Below the pieces are notes generated by a model that had not been told where the DNA came from, did no database searches, and saw only the letters and a program-made list of their open reading frames with translations. From Saccharum officinarum (Eukaryota > Streptophyta > Magnoliopsida > Poales > Poaceae), in assembly GCA_020631735.1 (NCBI GenBank), contig CM036167.1, forward strand, positions 186,001 to 250,000: 64,000 nucleotides of DNA, read 5' to 3'. Within the stretch, counting starts at the first letter, position 1. Each line of letters starts with the position of its first letter. Positions 31,906-46,400 of the stretch are shown piece after piece. The translations under genes and the position numbers were made by a program.

Positions 31906-33034
31906 AAACGATAATGATATTGTACGTCACGTGGCTAGCCAGGCCTGCGGGAACGGCCCACAGCTTGCTCCTGGCCCGCCAAACAAAAACGAAATAAAAT
32001 CGATGGAGCGACGCATCGTTTCTCATTTCGCATCGCCGCTGCGGGCGCCTCCACCGCACCGCCGCTGTTAGCTCGCTTATTCTCCACCGTTTGCAGTTGC
32101 GCCCCGCTCCCCCCACTCCATGGTGGCTCAAGCAAGCCTCCTTCCCTCACCTCCGTGGATCCAGCCACCCCCTCCTCCACGTGCGCCTTCCCTCAAGTCC
32201 GGCGGCCCCCATGGCGTCCCCTCCCACCACTGCATGGCGATTGTGACCCTCCCCCACCGCAGCATCCTCCTCCGCCACCTGGCGGCTCCTTCCCTCACAC
32301 CGGTGACTCATTCACCCACCTCGGCATTCTCCTCCCCCACCTTGGCGGTGCCCCTCTCCCCACACCGTCGTCCTCCCCTATCGGGAGCCCCCAATGCCTG
32401 CAGATCCGACTGCCATGGCACTCCCCGCATCAGGCTCTTTCTCCCCCTCCTATATTGCAATTGTATGTTTCAATTATTTCAGACATTTCAGAAGTATGTT
32501 TTAGTTAAATCATATGGATGTTGCAAAAGTAGATTGGAGGATGTTGCACATGTTGCAATTGTTTTCAGAGGCATATTCCAATAGTATGTTTCGAGTTTTT
32601 CTGATGTTTTAGAGGTACGCTTCATCTGTGTTTTCCGGACGCGTTGCAAGTGTTTATCTGGATGTTGCATATGTTTCACACATATGTTCTATGTGTTTTA
32701 TTCGGATGTTGCGTATGGTTGCAATGACTTTCAAGTGTGTTTTATGTGTTTTTCAAGTGTTTCATAAGCATGTTTTAAGTGTTTCAACTGCCCTCAGACG
32801 TATGTTGTAACCGTTGTTTTTTAATGTTTTAATAGTAGATTAGATGTTGCATCTCTCTTCCTCCCACCTTCTGCTACATTGTCTCTCCCGGAGCCGACAG
32901 AGGCATCCATACGAACGAGGGATGGGCTATGGGCGTTGGACAAGGGAGTTGCGTGCGTCGGGCGCAAGTGAGGGAGCTTCGTATGGACAGACGCTGCCTC
33001 CGAAGCGGGATGGGCGCTGGGCGGAGAGGGTATG
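31906..33034. other. GC-rich then TG-rich repeat-like sequence, unclassified (continues at 48837)
   Basis: 31930-32450 is GC-rich, with proline-rich frames but no domain. 32450-32830 is a degenerate array of GATGTTGCA / TGTTTCA / TATGTTTTA phrases. The LARD element split this unit at 33034; its right part resumes at 48837 with GC-rich sequence ending near AGACGTCCGGGCGCTAG (49012-49028). Probably an old transposon of unknown type. Confidence 0.4.
33030..33034. repeat. Target-site duplication, left (GTATG)
   Basis: GTATG here and at 48832-48836. Confidence 0.88.
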
Positions 33035-36000
33035 TGTAACACCCCAGGTGTTTATCACCAATTAAGTGGTGGGTTTAAGATCAAACATGATAGATTAGTG
33101 GAGATGACGATGCCAAAGTCAAACCTATGGGGATAAGCCCTAACCTAAACTTAGATATTGCACCCTTGCTTACATATAGGCTCAATTAAAAGATATATGC
33201 TTGGGTGTTGATATCAAAGTATCTTCATATGTTTCACCTCAATAACTATCTATATTGATCCTTGGAAAGGTTTCATGGAGTTTGGAATCAAAAAAGTCAC
33301 ATGAAATGATAAGTTCCATTCCTGTTGGAATTTGCCCTATTAAGTTAATGGAACTATAGGTCATCAACCAAGCTTTGCAAATTTGCCCAAATGACTCCAG
33401 ATAAACTATACAACACCTTAACTACACTTAGGACACTTAATGGAACAATGTTCATGTTGATCATTTTGCCTAAATGTGCTTCTAATTGATGGTTGACCAG
33501 GTATGGACCCTAGAACCCTTCTGTTTGACCATTTCAAAAGTGTGACCTAGAAGCTTTGCATGACTGTGCACCCTTTGACAAAGTTGTGGAGAATTTTATA
33601 AGGAACAAACTTTGTTTAAGAGTCAAGTCATGAAAATGTGTGGAACATGCTTAAACAGGGCCCACAAGGCAGTTTTAGGGCTGATTTCAGCACTTAGCCA
33701 TTTTTAAGCCCTAATTCCGGTAACATCGACGTTGGCATCCCGCGTTCTCGTGATTTTGCTAACCAACATGATTTGACCCCTTAACAAAAGTTGGAGTTTA
33801 TGTTATGGAGAATAACATGTAAAAAGTTGGGATCAATTTGACCAAGTTTGGCATTGCAAAATCCCAAAACCGAGCCCTAGCTTGACATGTTGACACTGGT
33901 GATTTGGAGACTGATTATCTCCTAATCTACAGATCTAATGACTTTGCTCCCTAAAGGAAAGTCATAGAGCTTTGAACGGGCTTCAAACTTTGTATTGGGC
34001 CCATGTCCAGATTTAGCCCGGAAATGGCCCAAAATTGACTCCCACGTCGGACACTCGGTTGCCCACCACCTGTTCGGAAAATTGCCTCTGAGGGCGCCGC
34101 GTGTTGGGTGCGTGTCCACCATGCGCGAGTGGGCGTCTGCCATGGCCGACGCGTGCTCCTGCGCCTCGCTCGATGTGGGGAGCACCAGAGCACTTGCCAA
34201 GCTCTATTCTGAGCCTTTTCACTCACCCTCACCTGCCTCTCCGTCCCTGCTCGCGTGCGCACGCCACCGTGGTCGTGGCCGCCATTGCCGCGCCAGCCAA
34301 GCTCCATGCCACCGCGTCTCTGTCCCTCCCCGTGCTCGAAAGCTCGCGCCATCACCTTCGCCTCCTCCTCCTCCACGCTCTGCGTGTCTCGGCTAGACCG
34401 GAACCCACCGGAGCAGTCCGTCCATGGGAGTTCCCTCCTCTCAGGCGCCGCCGCCGGCAAACGCGGCTGGGCCACCTCGGGCTGCCCTGGGCTGGGTCGA
34501 GCACCTCTACGGGCACGCGCAAGCCTCCTTGGGTTTTCCCGCCCCTCGGCCGCCACCGGCATTGCTCCTTCTCGCATGAATGCGGCCGCTACCGCCATTG
34601 CCGGCCGAAGCAGAGCTCCATGGCCAAGCGGCCGTGGATCACCTCGAGCTAAGCCATGCGGCCCCTTAGATGTGCATGGAACTACTGATGCTCGTGCGGC
34701 CTTTCTCCTCGACCCGCCACCGCTGGTAGTCGCCTGCCACAGATGGCCGCCACCGCAGTCGCCTGCATCCGTGGCCAGGAGGCCACGGGCCACCTCAGCT
34801 CACACCGCAAGCGCGCGCGGACGCGTCTCGCAGCCGCGAAGCCGGCCAGCCCCCCAATCGCCGTCGCCAGCCGCTGCTCGCCGAGGCCGGCCGTTTCCGG
34901 CAGCTCCTCTGTTTTCCCCGGCGAGGGAGGAAGAAGACCGTCGCCTCCTGTCTCTCTGTCTCTCTCTCTCGCTGTGAATGACAAGTGGGTCCAAGTGTGC
35001 AGCGGGTCCCGCAGGTCAGCGTTAAGGGTGGCAGAGAACGGGTACCGAATCGGGTGCACCTAGCGAAATTAGTTAGGGTTGCTTTTATGCTGATTTTGAA
35101 TTCTAGATTTTGTGTAAATCTTCTAAAATGCATATCTCTTGCTAGGTAAATCCAAAAATAGTAAAAGTGGACTTTTTGGAAACCTTGAGAAGAGATCTAT
35201 GTAATAGAGTCATAAAATGTTACGTGTTTGTAGATGTTTTCTGATGTCTTTATTTAAGTGTTAAAAATGCTCTTAAATACCTTTAAACTTGACCAGAGCA
35301 AGATCTGGAGTTTTAGAACTCCAAAAATAGTGATTCTTGTTTTGTTAATTTTGTGATGACATGTACTTGCTAGGAAAAATATTAAACACCCTAGTTGTTC
35401 ACTGTTTTCTTAGGGTTTTGGTTTGACCTTGTTAAATAAAGAAAATTACATTTTATTACTTGTCATTTTATATCTTGAGTTGTGATGCTCCAAATGATGT
35501 GAAATTTTTATGGTAGGCTTGTCATGCTATGTATGTACTGTGGTATAAATTTCATGGTCATTGCTTATTGTATGATCTAGTTATTGAGTTAACTTGTTTA
35601 TGGCTTAATAAATAGCTTATAAATAATATATAAATGATAAAATAGAAAATGTTGTTCCATTACCTGAGTATGATGTTTCTCTATCATATTGAGTTATAAT
35701 ATGGCCTTGGGTTCACAGAAAATATTGAGTTTTAGGTTTAATTTGCTTTTACATGATTTATTGCAATAGCTATTTGTCTTTTTCATAGAGGTTGATCTAC
35801 TTGTCTAAATGGCTTGAAATTTGGACAGTAGACTTTTGAGAGCATTTGTAGACCCCTGTAATTTTGGTAGAAGTTATTGAGCATCTTTATGGTGTGGTCA
35901 TAATTCCACCTACTTATCTAAATAAATTAAGAAAATGTATTAAAAGAAATTATTTAGTATTGGGCACTATGTTTTCTGGTGTTCATTAGTCATGTATGAA

Positions 36001-38409
36001 ATGTTGGTAAAGTTGGTTTTATTCAATTATATGTTTGCAACATAAGTAAATAATTATTTCTTGCAAATGAGGTTTCTGAACAGATTTGAGAATATTGTTA
36101 ATTACCCTATGCAAATGATGTTTTCATGTCTTGTGTGCTATAACAAAATTGTTGTGAATTTCATGATCTATCTGCTGTTAAATTTTGGTGGCATTTGGCC
36201 ATATGGTTTAGAAACTACAACTGTTCTAATTTGGGTTCAGATTTATGTTGCTCTCTGTCCTTCCAGGACAGATTCTGTACCTTCTGTATTTCGACCTGGT
36301 AAATGTTAGAATCAGGTTTAGATGATTATAAGTGAAATTTAAATAACTTCACAAGCTTTTCATAATGTCTTCTTGTAAGTCATTTGGAGTTGTAAATCTC
36401 CAGTTATGATTAAATTACTTAGCTGCTGTTCTGATGTCCAGAAGGTAGCAATTTCTAGTTCTAGTACTTTGATTAACTTTGTCATGCTAATGTGTTGAAG
36501 TGTGACTCATACCTTTGAAAGTACTTGGGTTGGTACCTTAGGATCTTATAAGACTTGTGTCTTGATTTATGTGTTTGCAATCTTCTATGTTATGCCGTAG
36601 GGAGGATTAAGTTAATTAGCTCTAGGTGTTTAGGAGAACGTTGGTATGCTTGTTTGATTACTTTGTTTATTGCACTTCTATGCATTCATACATATGCATT
36701 ATTGCACCTCATTTAGGTACGCTAGCAAAAACGCGTGAAGGATCTAAGGTGGAGCCTAACCTGAAGATGGAGTTGGTGGATCCATCCCGAAGATCGAAGG
36801 ACCGGACAAGTGGTAGATTGGAAGATGCTCGCCAAGCGAACTCATCTGACATACTCTAACTTGAGTCGGATCCCAGGCAAGCCCCAGAGCATTATAAGCC
36901 TCCTATCTTCAAAGCAATTAATTCTATATATGTTATAAGTATTGTTGCATTAAGTGGTAGGAGTTGGTTGAAAACCTTGCTGCATTATATCATTCCTTGT
37001 CCAGATATATGAATCCTTGAATCCTACGTAGACTAGGATCGAGTAGATGCTTAGCCCTGCTTTAAGCGGTAGAAGTCAGGTGATTTCCTGTCACCTGCGA
37101 GATATAGGGATATTCATATATGGCACGGTGGGCTATATTTGCTATCGTGGAATGAAACCATGTGTTAATAAAATAAAATGAGACCGGGCGGGATGACGAT
37201 AGTGAAGCAACAAGGCATGGAGGTCTTGGGTGTGGATCTATCCCCGTCTGAGTCGTTTAAGGACCGATTCGCTGTACGTCCTTGAGTCATGTTGAACGCA
37301 GTCTAACACTTAGTTGGCCGGATAAGCCGTTCCGACCGCGAATCCGAGTAATACAGTTCAGGCCGGGAATCGAATGGTAGGTTGCTTCTTAGAGGAGAGA
37401 AAGGATGTGCTTGGGGACATTGGTGTGAGACCAAGGGGGGGTTAGAGTCCCTATCACCTGGCAGAGTGTCGCCCTTGGGGTCGCGACATCATTCGGACCC
37501 GCGGCTCCTGAACTGTACCAGAGGTGACCTGAGCAGCCCTCGCCAGGCGTGTCTCGGTGAGTGCTAGAAATACCCCTCCAGCTAGATAGGAATTCGATTC
37601 GAATCGCCGTCGCTCCCGGTTAGTGAGCACTTGACTTGAGCAGCGGCAACGTAGATTCAATTAAATTAAACTGATGGTTAATTGGATCACGATGGAAAGG
37701 TTGCCTCAATTTATACCTGCTATGGTTAATATTGTTTGCTCCTAATAAAGTGAGTTCTCTAGTACAGGTGCTAATATAGATGACAGGTTAATGATAATTA
37801 ACTTGATGCTTAAGCATTAATGATTGATCATCTATATTAAGCTTTTATGCAAAATGTTGTCAAGCTAGCCCCACTTCATATCAGCCTTGCATGATCCTTG
37901 GTGTCACCTTATTTCTGGTTTCTGACGGGTAAGTCTAGCTGAGTACTTTGTCGTACTCAGGGTTTTATCCCCACTTGTTGCAGGTTATGATGTATCATGG
38001 CGGCTGCAAGAGTTGGTTGACTCCTGCCGTAGAGGCGGAGTGTGATCATGGGCATGATCCTTCTTATTTACCTTATCTCTGATGCTTTTGTTGGAAGTCG
38101 ACCGTGGTACTGGCATGTATTTGAAATAAGATTAATGTTAGTTTCAAATTACTTTGCTTCCGCTACTTTTCAATGTAAGTTTTAATAACTATGTTGAACT
38201 CCGATGTATATTGAATTACTTGTGAAATGGTTGTAACATGTGACTTGTTATGTTGAATCACTACGATCTTGGCTGGTATGTTGGTTGGTTTGAAATCCCT
38301 CGTGATTTCATTGGACTACCGGAGTTATATGGGCTCAAGTGCGAGAATTTGATCACTTCGGTGATTGTTTTTGTACTTGTGCTCTTATAATTTGGACGGT
38401 TCCGTTACA
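33035..38409 (+). repeat. 5' LTR of the LARD
   Basis: TGTAACACCCCAGGTG to CGGTTCCGTTACA, 5375 bp. 34000-35060 is a GC-rich island with long overlapping frames; the rest is AT-rich. Short conserved-looking frames (36626-36859) are shared with the other LTR only because of its youth. Confidence 0.93.
34000..35062. other. GC-rich island inside the 5' LTR
   Basis: Overlapping frames of 183-280 codons exist on both strands (33951-34793 minus; 34101-34652 and 34255-34977 plus), all rich in Ala, Arg, Pro and Ser. I recognise no domain. Frames in several phases at once are what high GC gives, so I do not call a gene. It could be a captured host first exon or the LTR's own leader. Confidence 0.5.
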
Positions 38410-38411
38410 GC

Positions 38412-38423
38412 TGGTATCGGAGC
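38412..38423 (+). other. Primer-binding site of the LARD, tRNA-iMet type
   Basis: TGGTATCGGAGC starts three bases after the 5' LTR end. Confidence 0.88.
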
Positions 38424-41400
38424 AAGATTGAACATTAAACTTGTCATATGTGTAATTAAAACAAAGGTTTTGTTTTATAAAAATCAGTTTTATCAACTTA
38501 TAGCTATATATAGGTTTGTGCAATCTGAATTCTAAACCTAGTATGCCAGTGGTCAATTTCCTTATGCCCATATAAGGATTATTAGGTGGCTTATATAAGT
38601 ACTAACTTGGGGTTTTTCATTTATGCATCTACGCCCAGGCCAAGGTATGTATGTGTGATGACTCTCCCACACTATGCTACCCGGTGTGTCAGATTAGAGG
38701 TAGCCTTCATATATGAAATAGCCATATATGTTGCTAGTTTACTTTTATGCAACATCGCACCTACGCTCAGGTAAGTGTGAGTTGTGAGAGCATGACCGTA
38801 CAAACTGCGGTCTAGGGGAGAGCTAGTTTTGGTTACTGGATTATCTATATGTTACACACATGTATATATGAAGGTACTTAATTGTGGGTGATCGAATGAT
38901 TCGGGTAGTTTTGGTGCTACATGTACGTATACAGGGGTATATGTATATGGGAGTGCTTAGAATTTTATCTTCCTATTTCATTGTGTGCTATATTTGGGGA
39001 AATGTTGGGCTGCAATGAAACTTTTCTGCAGGTATGCTAACCACGAATGCGTAAGTCGAATGTAGCTGTCGACTAGCTATATATCGAGAGAGTGCGTGTT
39101 ATGCCACCGACATAGAACGTGATTGCCACCTTAGGTTGGCAATCTTGTGAGGACGAATAGGACGAAGCATGCATCTTCATGATTGTTGCCTTATGCATAG
39201 CGATGCTCCTCTCACCCTTGTTCTATATTAAGTAACTTGTGATCATTGTAGTACACTATCTTTCTTGTATAGAGTAAAACAAGAATGTCTTACTCCATGT
39301 TGTTTGAGAAAAGTGTGTGTTTAGCCTTGCAAGAAATAATTATGGATTCTCATGAATGAATTAAATTAGTTGGTCTAAGGTAATAATAATTAGAGCTACT
39401 AGAATAACATGTTTGTGTGCTCTCTTGTTAAGTAGAACAAATGCAAGTTTAGATGTGCTTGTCGAATGTTGGATGCTAGAACGTTTTCTGTTGTAGTGAT
39501 GCTTTCGTGGTCATAATGGTGTTTTCTGTAGTTATGGGGAATACCAAAGTTGTAGCTAACCTACTTATCTAGCTTGTCCTAAAATTTTGTGACCCTAGGT
39601 CTTATGTTTTGGTAGTTATAAATTTTAGAAGTTTGTTATCAGAATCTGCTCATGTTCAGAATAGATCTGAATGTTTGCTTTATTTTACCTATGTGCTTAT
39701 GGAATCATGCATTGGAGATAATAGAAGAAGTGTAGTACTTTTTCTAAGCTTTCCAAAGTGTCATATATCACAAATTTTGGTGGTCTAAATCTCTACTTAT
39801 GAGCTTGTAAAGTGGAATGATAGAATCTGTCCAAATCTGGGCAGAGATGTCTTCCTTGTCTTATTTGGCCTTGTTAGCTGTAGAATCATCTTAATATGAT
39901 AATAATAAAGTTATAGACGACTTAATAAGATTTACATAAAGTTAAGGCTCAGCCTTGTTGGGTCCCTAGAACTCCAGTTATGCATTTTTGAAGTTCTTGT
40001 CAGTTTTCTGTCCATATTGGTACAGAACTGAAACATTAGCATTTTTGGTCATGTTAATCTATGAATTTGATTTTGGTATGAATAACTAAAGTGTAGCCAT
40101 CTTCCTAAGCTTCCTAGAAAGCCTAGGATCACCTTTGTGAGATGTCTACAACCTCAGTTATGGTAGAAACAAGTAACTACTGTGCTGCTGTCCAGATTCT
40201 GTGCACATGCTAAGTTGGCCTCTTTAACTAACGTTTATTTGGACTAAACTTGTAGTTAGTTCATGCTTGAGATAAATGCTTATTTTGGGTGAGCCTTGTG
40301 CTTTATATTGGCTGCTTAAGCCCATTGTTTGAATTTTCTCAAATGATTGCTTGATTGTGATGTTGTATGTATGCTTGTTATCTTGGTAGTGCCCTAGTTG
40401 TCACCTCGTTTGTCCTCGGTGAGCATACGAGGGTCACATAGCTTTATCCTAGAACAACATTCACATACGTAATTATATGGTTGTTGTCTTCTATTAGGTT
40501 CTCTATCTTAGGAGCCTGAGCCTGTAGACTTGGTGGTTAGCCCTTGAATGTTTGTATCCATGCCTTTGCTTGACCGAAAGCCCAAAGTTTAGTTCTCCTA
40601 TTTGTTTGCATGAGCCGTGGATGTTTTGCAACCCTTTCTGTGTGAAGACCCTTGTCGTCTGACCAACCAAGTTAACTTTTATCAACGCTAGCCTTTGACC
40701 ATGGTTCGTACGTTGCCAGTTGTGGAGACCGTACCCAAATCCATGTTGGACCTTCCGGTTACCTCTCCCAAAGGTTAGTTAGTGTGACACCACGTCTCTC
40801 TGCTATGGCCTCTAAATCGTATGCTTGCAATTTCATGCATCTACCTTATCAACTCAATCTATGACTACATATCGGTTTTCGCCTTGAAGTTTGCTTAATC
40901 CATCCCCAACCTTCCCAAGTCTCGGGATGTTTACCAGTTTTGATCTCATGTTGTTGTCCAACATGACCAAATCTCATGGTAATCTTTCATTTTTCCATCA
41001 CTTTGGTGAACGCTTGGCGTGCGTGGAATTAAGCAAAAATCTCATGCTTAGTCGCATTCGGCAATTGAGCTATGTTCTCTTGTGCTATGTTTTGATCTTC
41101 GAATCACCTCCTGGTTAATTCCAAACCTTGTGACTACCTTTGCTTGCTATCCCTCCCTTGTATAATGCTTGTTTTTACCACCCAAATTGTTTCACTTGAA
41201 ATTTCACCTTGGTGGTGTGATCGGTAATGGTGTTATGAGTAGCAACTAATGGTGCCGCGACGAAACCGAGAGCCTCCTGTGGCGGCCGACACAAGGTTGT
41301 GCTGCTCGGCACGCGCTGGTATCGTGGTTTCTAGTCATGATCCATTGCGGAACAACATCAACGTGTTATTCTCATGCGAACTTTTCCTTGGTTATCTTTC

Positions 41401-43440
41401 CCATATCTTATCAAAATACCCTTATAGTGGACCAAAAGTAGTAGAGCTTCCTCCTGAAGTTGCTAAGAGGATAACCTTTGAAGAACAGGTCACCGACATA
41501 AACATTAATGGACTACAAGAGGTGATAGACAAGTGACTTTGCTTAGTTGTCCCTGTATTGATGGCCACCATATAGTTAGCAAAGTATCTCATCCTTGTTG
41601 AATAAAAAGGGACGCACAACACTTTAGTTGGACAAGTCATCTATTGGATAAGAATCGATCATCACATTATGTATATGATGGAGCTATCCAAGTCGCAATC
41701 TTGGGTGCATAATGACCATACAATCAAAATCAACCATCTCTAGAATAACTTCGTATTTGCTAATTTGATGACGACCATCTGTTCTGTTTCAACCACAGTT
41801 GTTGTGGTCAAGAGTGAAGATTTGGAACTTTTTAGTGTTGAGAGACAACTGATTAGTTACCAATAGAAAGGTTAATCTCTAGCTAGGTAACGACTCTTTG
41901 GTAGCTACGAAGGCTATGTCTTACAGAGCAATAACCAACAAGAAGTTGATCAACTAGCCAATAATTTGAGCGATGCTCTATCTTCTAGAGCCATTGTGAT
42001 CAAGTAAATTCCGTCTTGGATAATCACACAGATAGTGCAAGGTGTTCAATCGGCTGAGGTGAAGATTTAGAGAAAGTATGCCCGAGTTCCGATCCGCATC
42101 CTTGTGCCCATAGATGCCACAAACGGTTTGTCCATAACTTTATTGGACGAAGTGTCAAGGAATATTCAGAAGCGGTTCCTTATCCTTGTAGGAATGTTCT
42201 CCAGGCAGAGTATGCGTTTTGCCCTGCAAAAGTAACCTGCAAGTTCAAAGCGTGTGCATCCTCGGATTGTTATGTAAATTAATAGGCGAGATCTGCTGTT
42301 GGATGGCCCTTTTGAGGTCTCACAGATACTAGTTTACACTCTTTCAATTGCTTTTGCTTTCTTGTATCCCTAATGTACGAGCAGCCTTGGTTTCTGCAAA
42401 TCAATTTATACCATCGCGAATCAAAAGCAATTTGAAAAGTGTCAAACAACAGATTTCCCATCTTAGAGCTGCTGTTTGATCCTAAAGAGGAAGCCTAAGG
42501 TGAAAGTTGTTATGCTGCAAGTCAACTCAACTTACAGAACAACTAAGTCACTAAGGAAAATTTTTACTCAATCGCTTGGTGGTAGACTACTCCCCGCGGT
42601 TAAGTGAATAATTACAACTTTTGTTGTCCTTAAGGCCTCGTTACATCTTTCTTAGGGAATTATTTTCCAATGATGACATACTTTGGTACCTTATAAATGT
42701 TTTTACCTAAGAGGTTGCATCTGGTTCAACCTAGATAATTGTCGCCATTGGATAAGAGAATCTTCTTAGGTAACATTTGGCAGGAATACAAAGCCGACAG
42801 AGTCAGCCATCACATTCATTGACCCCTCGACAGACTCAGATAATACAGTGTTGTCATCAGAGAAAGAGAACTGCACACATGAAACCTCAAGTAGTTTTCC
42901 ATTAGTTGATATCGGAATGTTTGAACATTTACGACCAACCTAGACCCTGTCTATTGGTTAGTCAGTATCCTATAGCCTCAGAGAATGTTTGTCATCTATG
43001 ATCTCACCCTTTTGGAATGTTGTACCCAAGCCATTTTGGTAGAGAACTGCTTTTCAAAACCATGTGGATATAGAGTCATTTCAACGAGTATACTTCTGAA
43101 GACTTTGGTTTGATGTAAAGTTCATACGGACTATGCTGTGTTCACTAAAGAGTCAGATCCTTGTGAGTGGTTCACTCATGGACCAAATGATCTCCGTACA
43201 CTGAGAGTGCAGTACGTGCTATCTTGGATTCCTCCCAAAGTAACAATGTTTCATGGAAGTCAATGAAGGAAATTCTTCAGACAGATTTTACCATAAAGAG
43301 TAAGTATCAGAAAGTGCCTTTGACCAAATTGTTCGCCGATGTTGAAGCTTTATAGCTAAATGTTATAGTAGATGTTGGGAACTAAATAACGTGTCTCTCT
43401 TCCTTAAAAGATCTTCCATTCCGAATCTCGGGACGCAATT
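38424..43440 (+). other. Internal region of the LARD, non-coding
   Basis: Only short frames occur; the longest of any note is 41249-41536 (95 codons, starting MVPRRNREPPVAAD), with no recognised domain. Most of 39400-40300 consists of loosely repeated phrases about 120-200 bases apart (TTCTGTCCA, AAGTTGTAG, CCTAGAACTC). The last 60 bases (ATCTCGGGACGCAATTCTTT then the purine tract) look like the 3' end of a gypsy pol gene, which hints at its ancestry. Confidence 0.65.
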
Positions 43441-43441
43441 C

Positions 43442-43457
43442 TTTTAAGGGGGGAGGG
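43442..43457 (+). other. Polypurine tract of the LARD
   Basis: TTTTAAGGGGGGAGGG ends one base before the 3' LTR. Confidence 0.85.
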
Positions 43458-43458
43458 C

Positions 43459-46400
43459 TATAACACCCCAGGTGTTTATCACCAATTAAGTGGTGGGTTT
43501 AAGATCAAACATGATAGATTAGTGGAGATGACGATGCCAAAGTCAAACCTATGGGGATAAGCCCTAACCTAAACTTGGATATTGCACCCTTACTTACATA
43601 TAGGCTCAATTAAAAGATATATGCTTGGGTGTTGATATCAAAGTATCTTCATATGTTTCACCTCAATAACTATCTATATTGATCCTTGGAAAGGTTTCAT
43701 GGAGTTTGGAATCAAAAAAGTCACATGAAATGATAAGTTCCATTCCTGTTGGAATTTGCCCTATTAAGTTAATGGAACTATAGGTCATCAACCAAGCTTT
43801 GCAAATTTGCCCAAATGACTCCAGATAAACTATACAACACCTTAACTACACTTAGGACACTTAATGGAACAATGTTCATGTTGATCATTTTGCCTAAATG
43901 TGCTTCTAATTGATGGTTGACCAGGTATGGACCCTAGAACCCTTCTGTTTGACCATTTCAAAAGTGTGACCTAGAAGCTTTGCATGACTGTGCACCCTTT
44001 GACAAAGTTGTGGAGAATTTGATAAGGAACAAACTTTGTTTAAGAGTCAAGTCATGAAAATGTGTGGAACATGCTCAAACAGGGCCCACAAGGCAGTTTT
44101 AGGGCTGATTTCAGCACTTAGCCATTTTTAAGCCCTAATTCCGGTAACATCGACGTTGGCATCCCGCGTTCTCATGATTTTGCTAACCAACATGATTTGA
44201 CACCTTAACAAAAGTTGGAGTTTATGTTATGGAGAATAACATGTAAAAAGTTGGGATCAATTTGACCAAGTTTGGCATTGCAAAATCCCAAAACCGAGCC
44301 CTAGCTTGACATGTTGACACTGGTGATTTGGAGACTGATTATCTCCTAATCTACAGCTCTAATGACTTTGCTCCCTAAAGGAAAGTCATAGAGCTTTGAA
44401 CGGGCTTCAAACTTTGTATTGGGCCCATGTCCAGATTTAGCCCGGAAATGGCCCAAAATTGACTCCCACGTCGGACACTCGGTTGCCCACCACCTGTTCG
44501 GAAAATTGCCTCTGAGGGCGCCGCGTGTTGGGTGCGTGTCCACCATGCGCGAGTGGGCGTCTGCCATGGCCGACGCGTGCTCCTGCGCCTCGCTCGATGT
44601 GGGGAGCACCAGAGCACTTGCCAAGCTCTATTCTGAGCCTTTTCACTCACCCTCACCTGCCTCTCCGTCCCTGCTCGCGTGCGCACGCCACCGTGGTCGT
44701 GGCCGCCATTGCCGCGCCAGCCAAGCTCCATGCCACCGCGTCTCTGTCCCTCCCCGTGCTCGAAAGCTCGCGCCATCACCTTCGCCTCCTCCTCCTCCAC
44801 GCTCTGCGTGTCTCGGCTAGACCGGAACCCACCGGAGCAGTCCGTCCATGGGAGTTCCCTCCTCTCAGGCGCCGCCGCCGGCAAACGCGGCTGGGCCACC
44901 TCGGGCTGCCCTGGGCTGGGTCGAGCACCTCTACGGGCACGCGCAAGCCTCCTTGGGTTTTCCCGCCCCTCGGCCGCCACCGGCATTGCTCCTTCTCGCA
45001 TGAATGCGGCCGCTACCGCCATTGCCGGCCGAAGCAGAGCTCCATGGCCAAGCGGCCGTGGATCACCTCGAGCTAAGCCATGCGGCCCCTTAGATGTGCA
45101 TGGAACTACTGATGCTCGCGCGGCCTTTCTCCTCGACCCGCCACCGCCGGTAGTCGCCTGCCACAGATGGCCGCCACCGCAGTCGCCTGCATCCGTGGCC
45201 AGGAGGCCACGGGCCACCTCAGCTCACACCGCAAGCGCGCGTGGACGCGTCTCGCAGCCGCGAAGCCGGCCAGCCCCCCAATCGCCGTCGCCAGCCGCTG
45301 CTCGCCGAGGCCGGCCGTTTCCGGCAGCTCCTCTGTTTTCCCCGGCGAGGGAGGAAGAAGACCGTCGCCTCCTGTCTCTCTGTCTCTCTCTCGCTGTGAA
45401 TGACAAGTGGGTCCAAGTGTGCAGCGGGTCCCGCAGGTCAGCGTTAAGGGTGGCAGAGAACGGGTACCGAATCGGGTGCACCTAGCGAAATTAGTTAGGG
45501 TTGCTTTTATGCTGATTTTGAATTCTAGATTTTGTGTAAATCTTCTAAAATACATATCTCTTGCTAGGTAAATCCAAAAATAGTAAAAGTGGACTTTTTG
45601 GAAACCTTGAGAAGAGATCTATGTAATAGAGTCATAAAATGTTACGTGTTTGTAGATGTTTTCTGATGTCTTTATTTAAGTGTTAAAAATGCTCTTAAAT
45701 ACCTTTAAACTTGACCAGAGCAAGATCTGGAGTTTTAGAACTCCAAAAATAGTGATTCTTGTTTTGTTAATTTTGTGATGACATGTACTTGCTAGGAAAA
45801 ATATTAAACACCCTAGTTGTTCACTGTTTTCTTAGGGTTTTGGTTTGACCTTGTTAAATAAAGAAAATTACATTTTATTACTTGTCATTTTATATCTTGA
45901 GTTGTGATGCTCCAAATGATGTGAAATTTTTATGGTAGGCTTGTCATGCTATGTATGTACTGTGGTATAAATTTTATGGTCATTGCTTATTGTATGATCT
46001 AGTTATTGAGTTAACTTGTTTATGACTTAATAAATAGCTTATAAATAATATATAAATGATAAAATAGAAAATGTTGTTCCATTACCTGAGTATGATGTTT
46101 CTCTATCATATTGAGTTATAATATGGCCTTGGGTTCACAGAAAATATTGAGTTTTAGGTTTAATTTGCTTTTACATGATTTATTGCAATAGCTATTTGTC
46201 TTTTTCATAGAGGTTGATCTACTTGTCTAAATGGCTTGAAATTTGGACAGTAGACTTTTGAGAGCATTTGTAGACCCCTGTAATTTTGGTAGAAGTTATT
46301 GAGCATCTTTATGGTGTGGTCATAATTCCACCTACTTATCTAAATAAATTAAGAAAATGTATTAAAAGAAATTATTTAGTATTGGGCACTATGTTTTCTG

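Noticed and set aside
33951..34977. Frames of 183-280 codons in the LARD LTR (and copies at 44375-45555)
   Set aside because: Open in several phases on both strands in GC-rich DNA with no recognisable domain; listed only as a GC-rich island.
40503..43440. Search for gag, RT or integrase motifs in the LARD core
   Set aside because: No protease DSG/DTG, YxDD, zinc knuckle or DDE motif could be read in any frame. The 95-codon frame at 41249 has no recognised domain.
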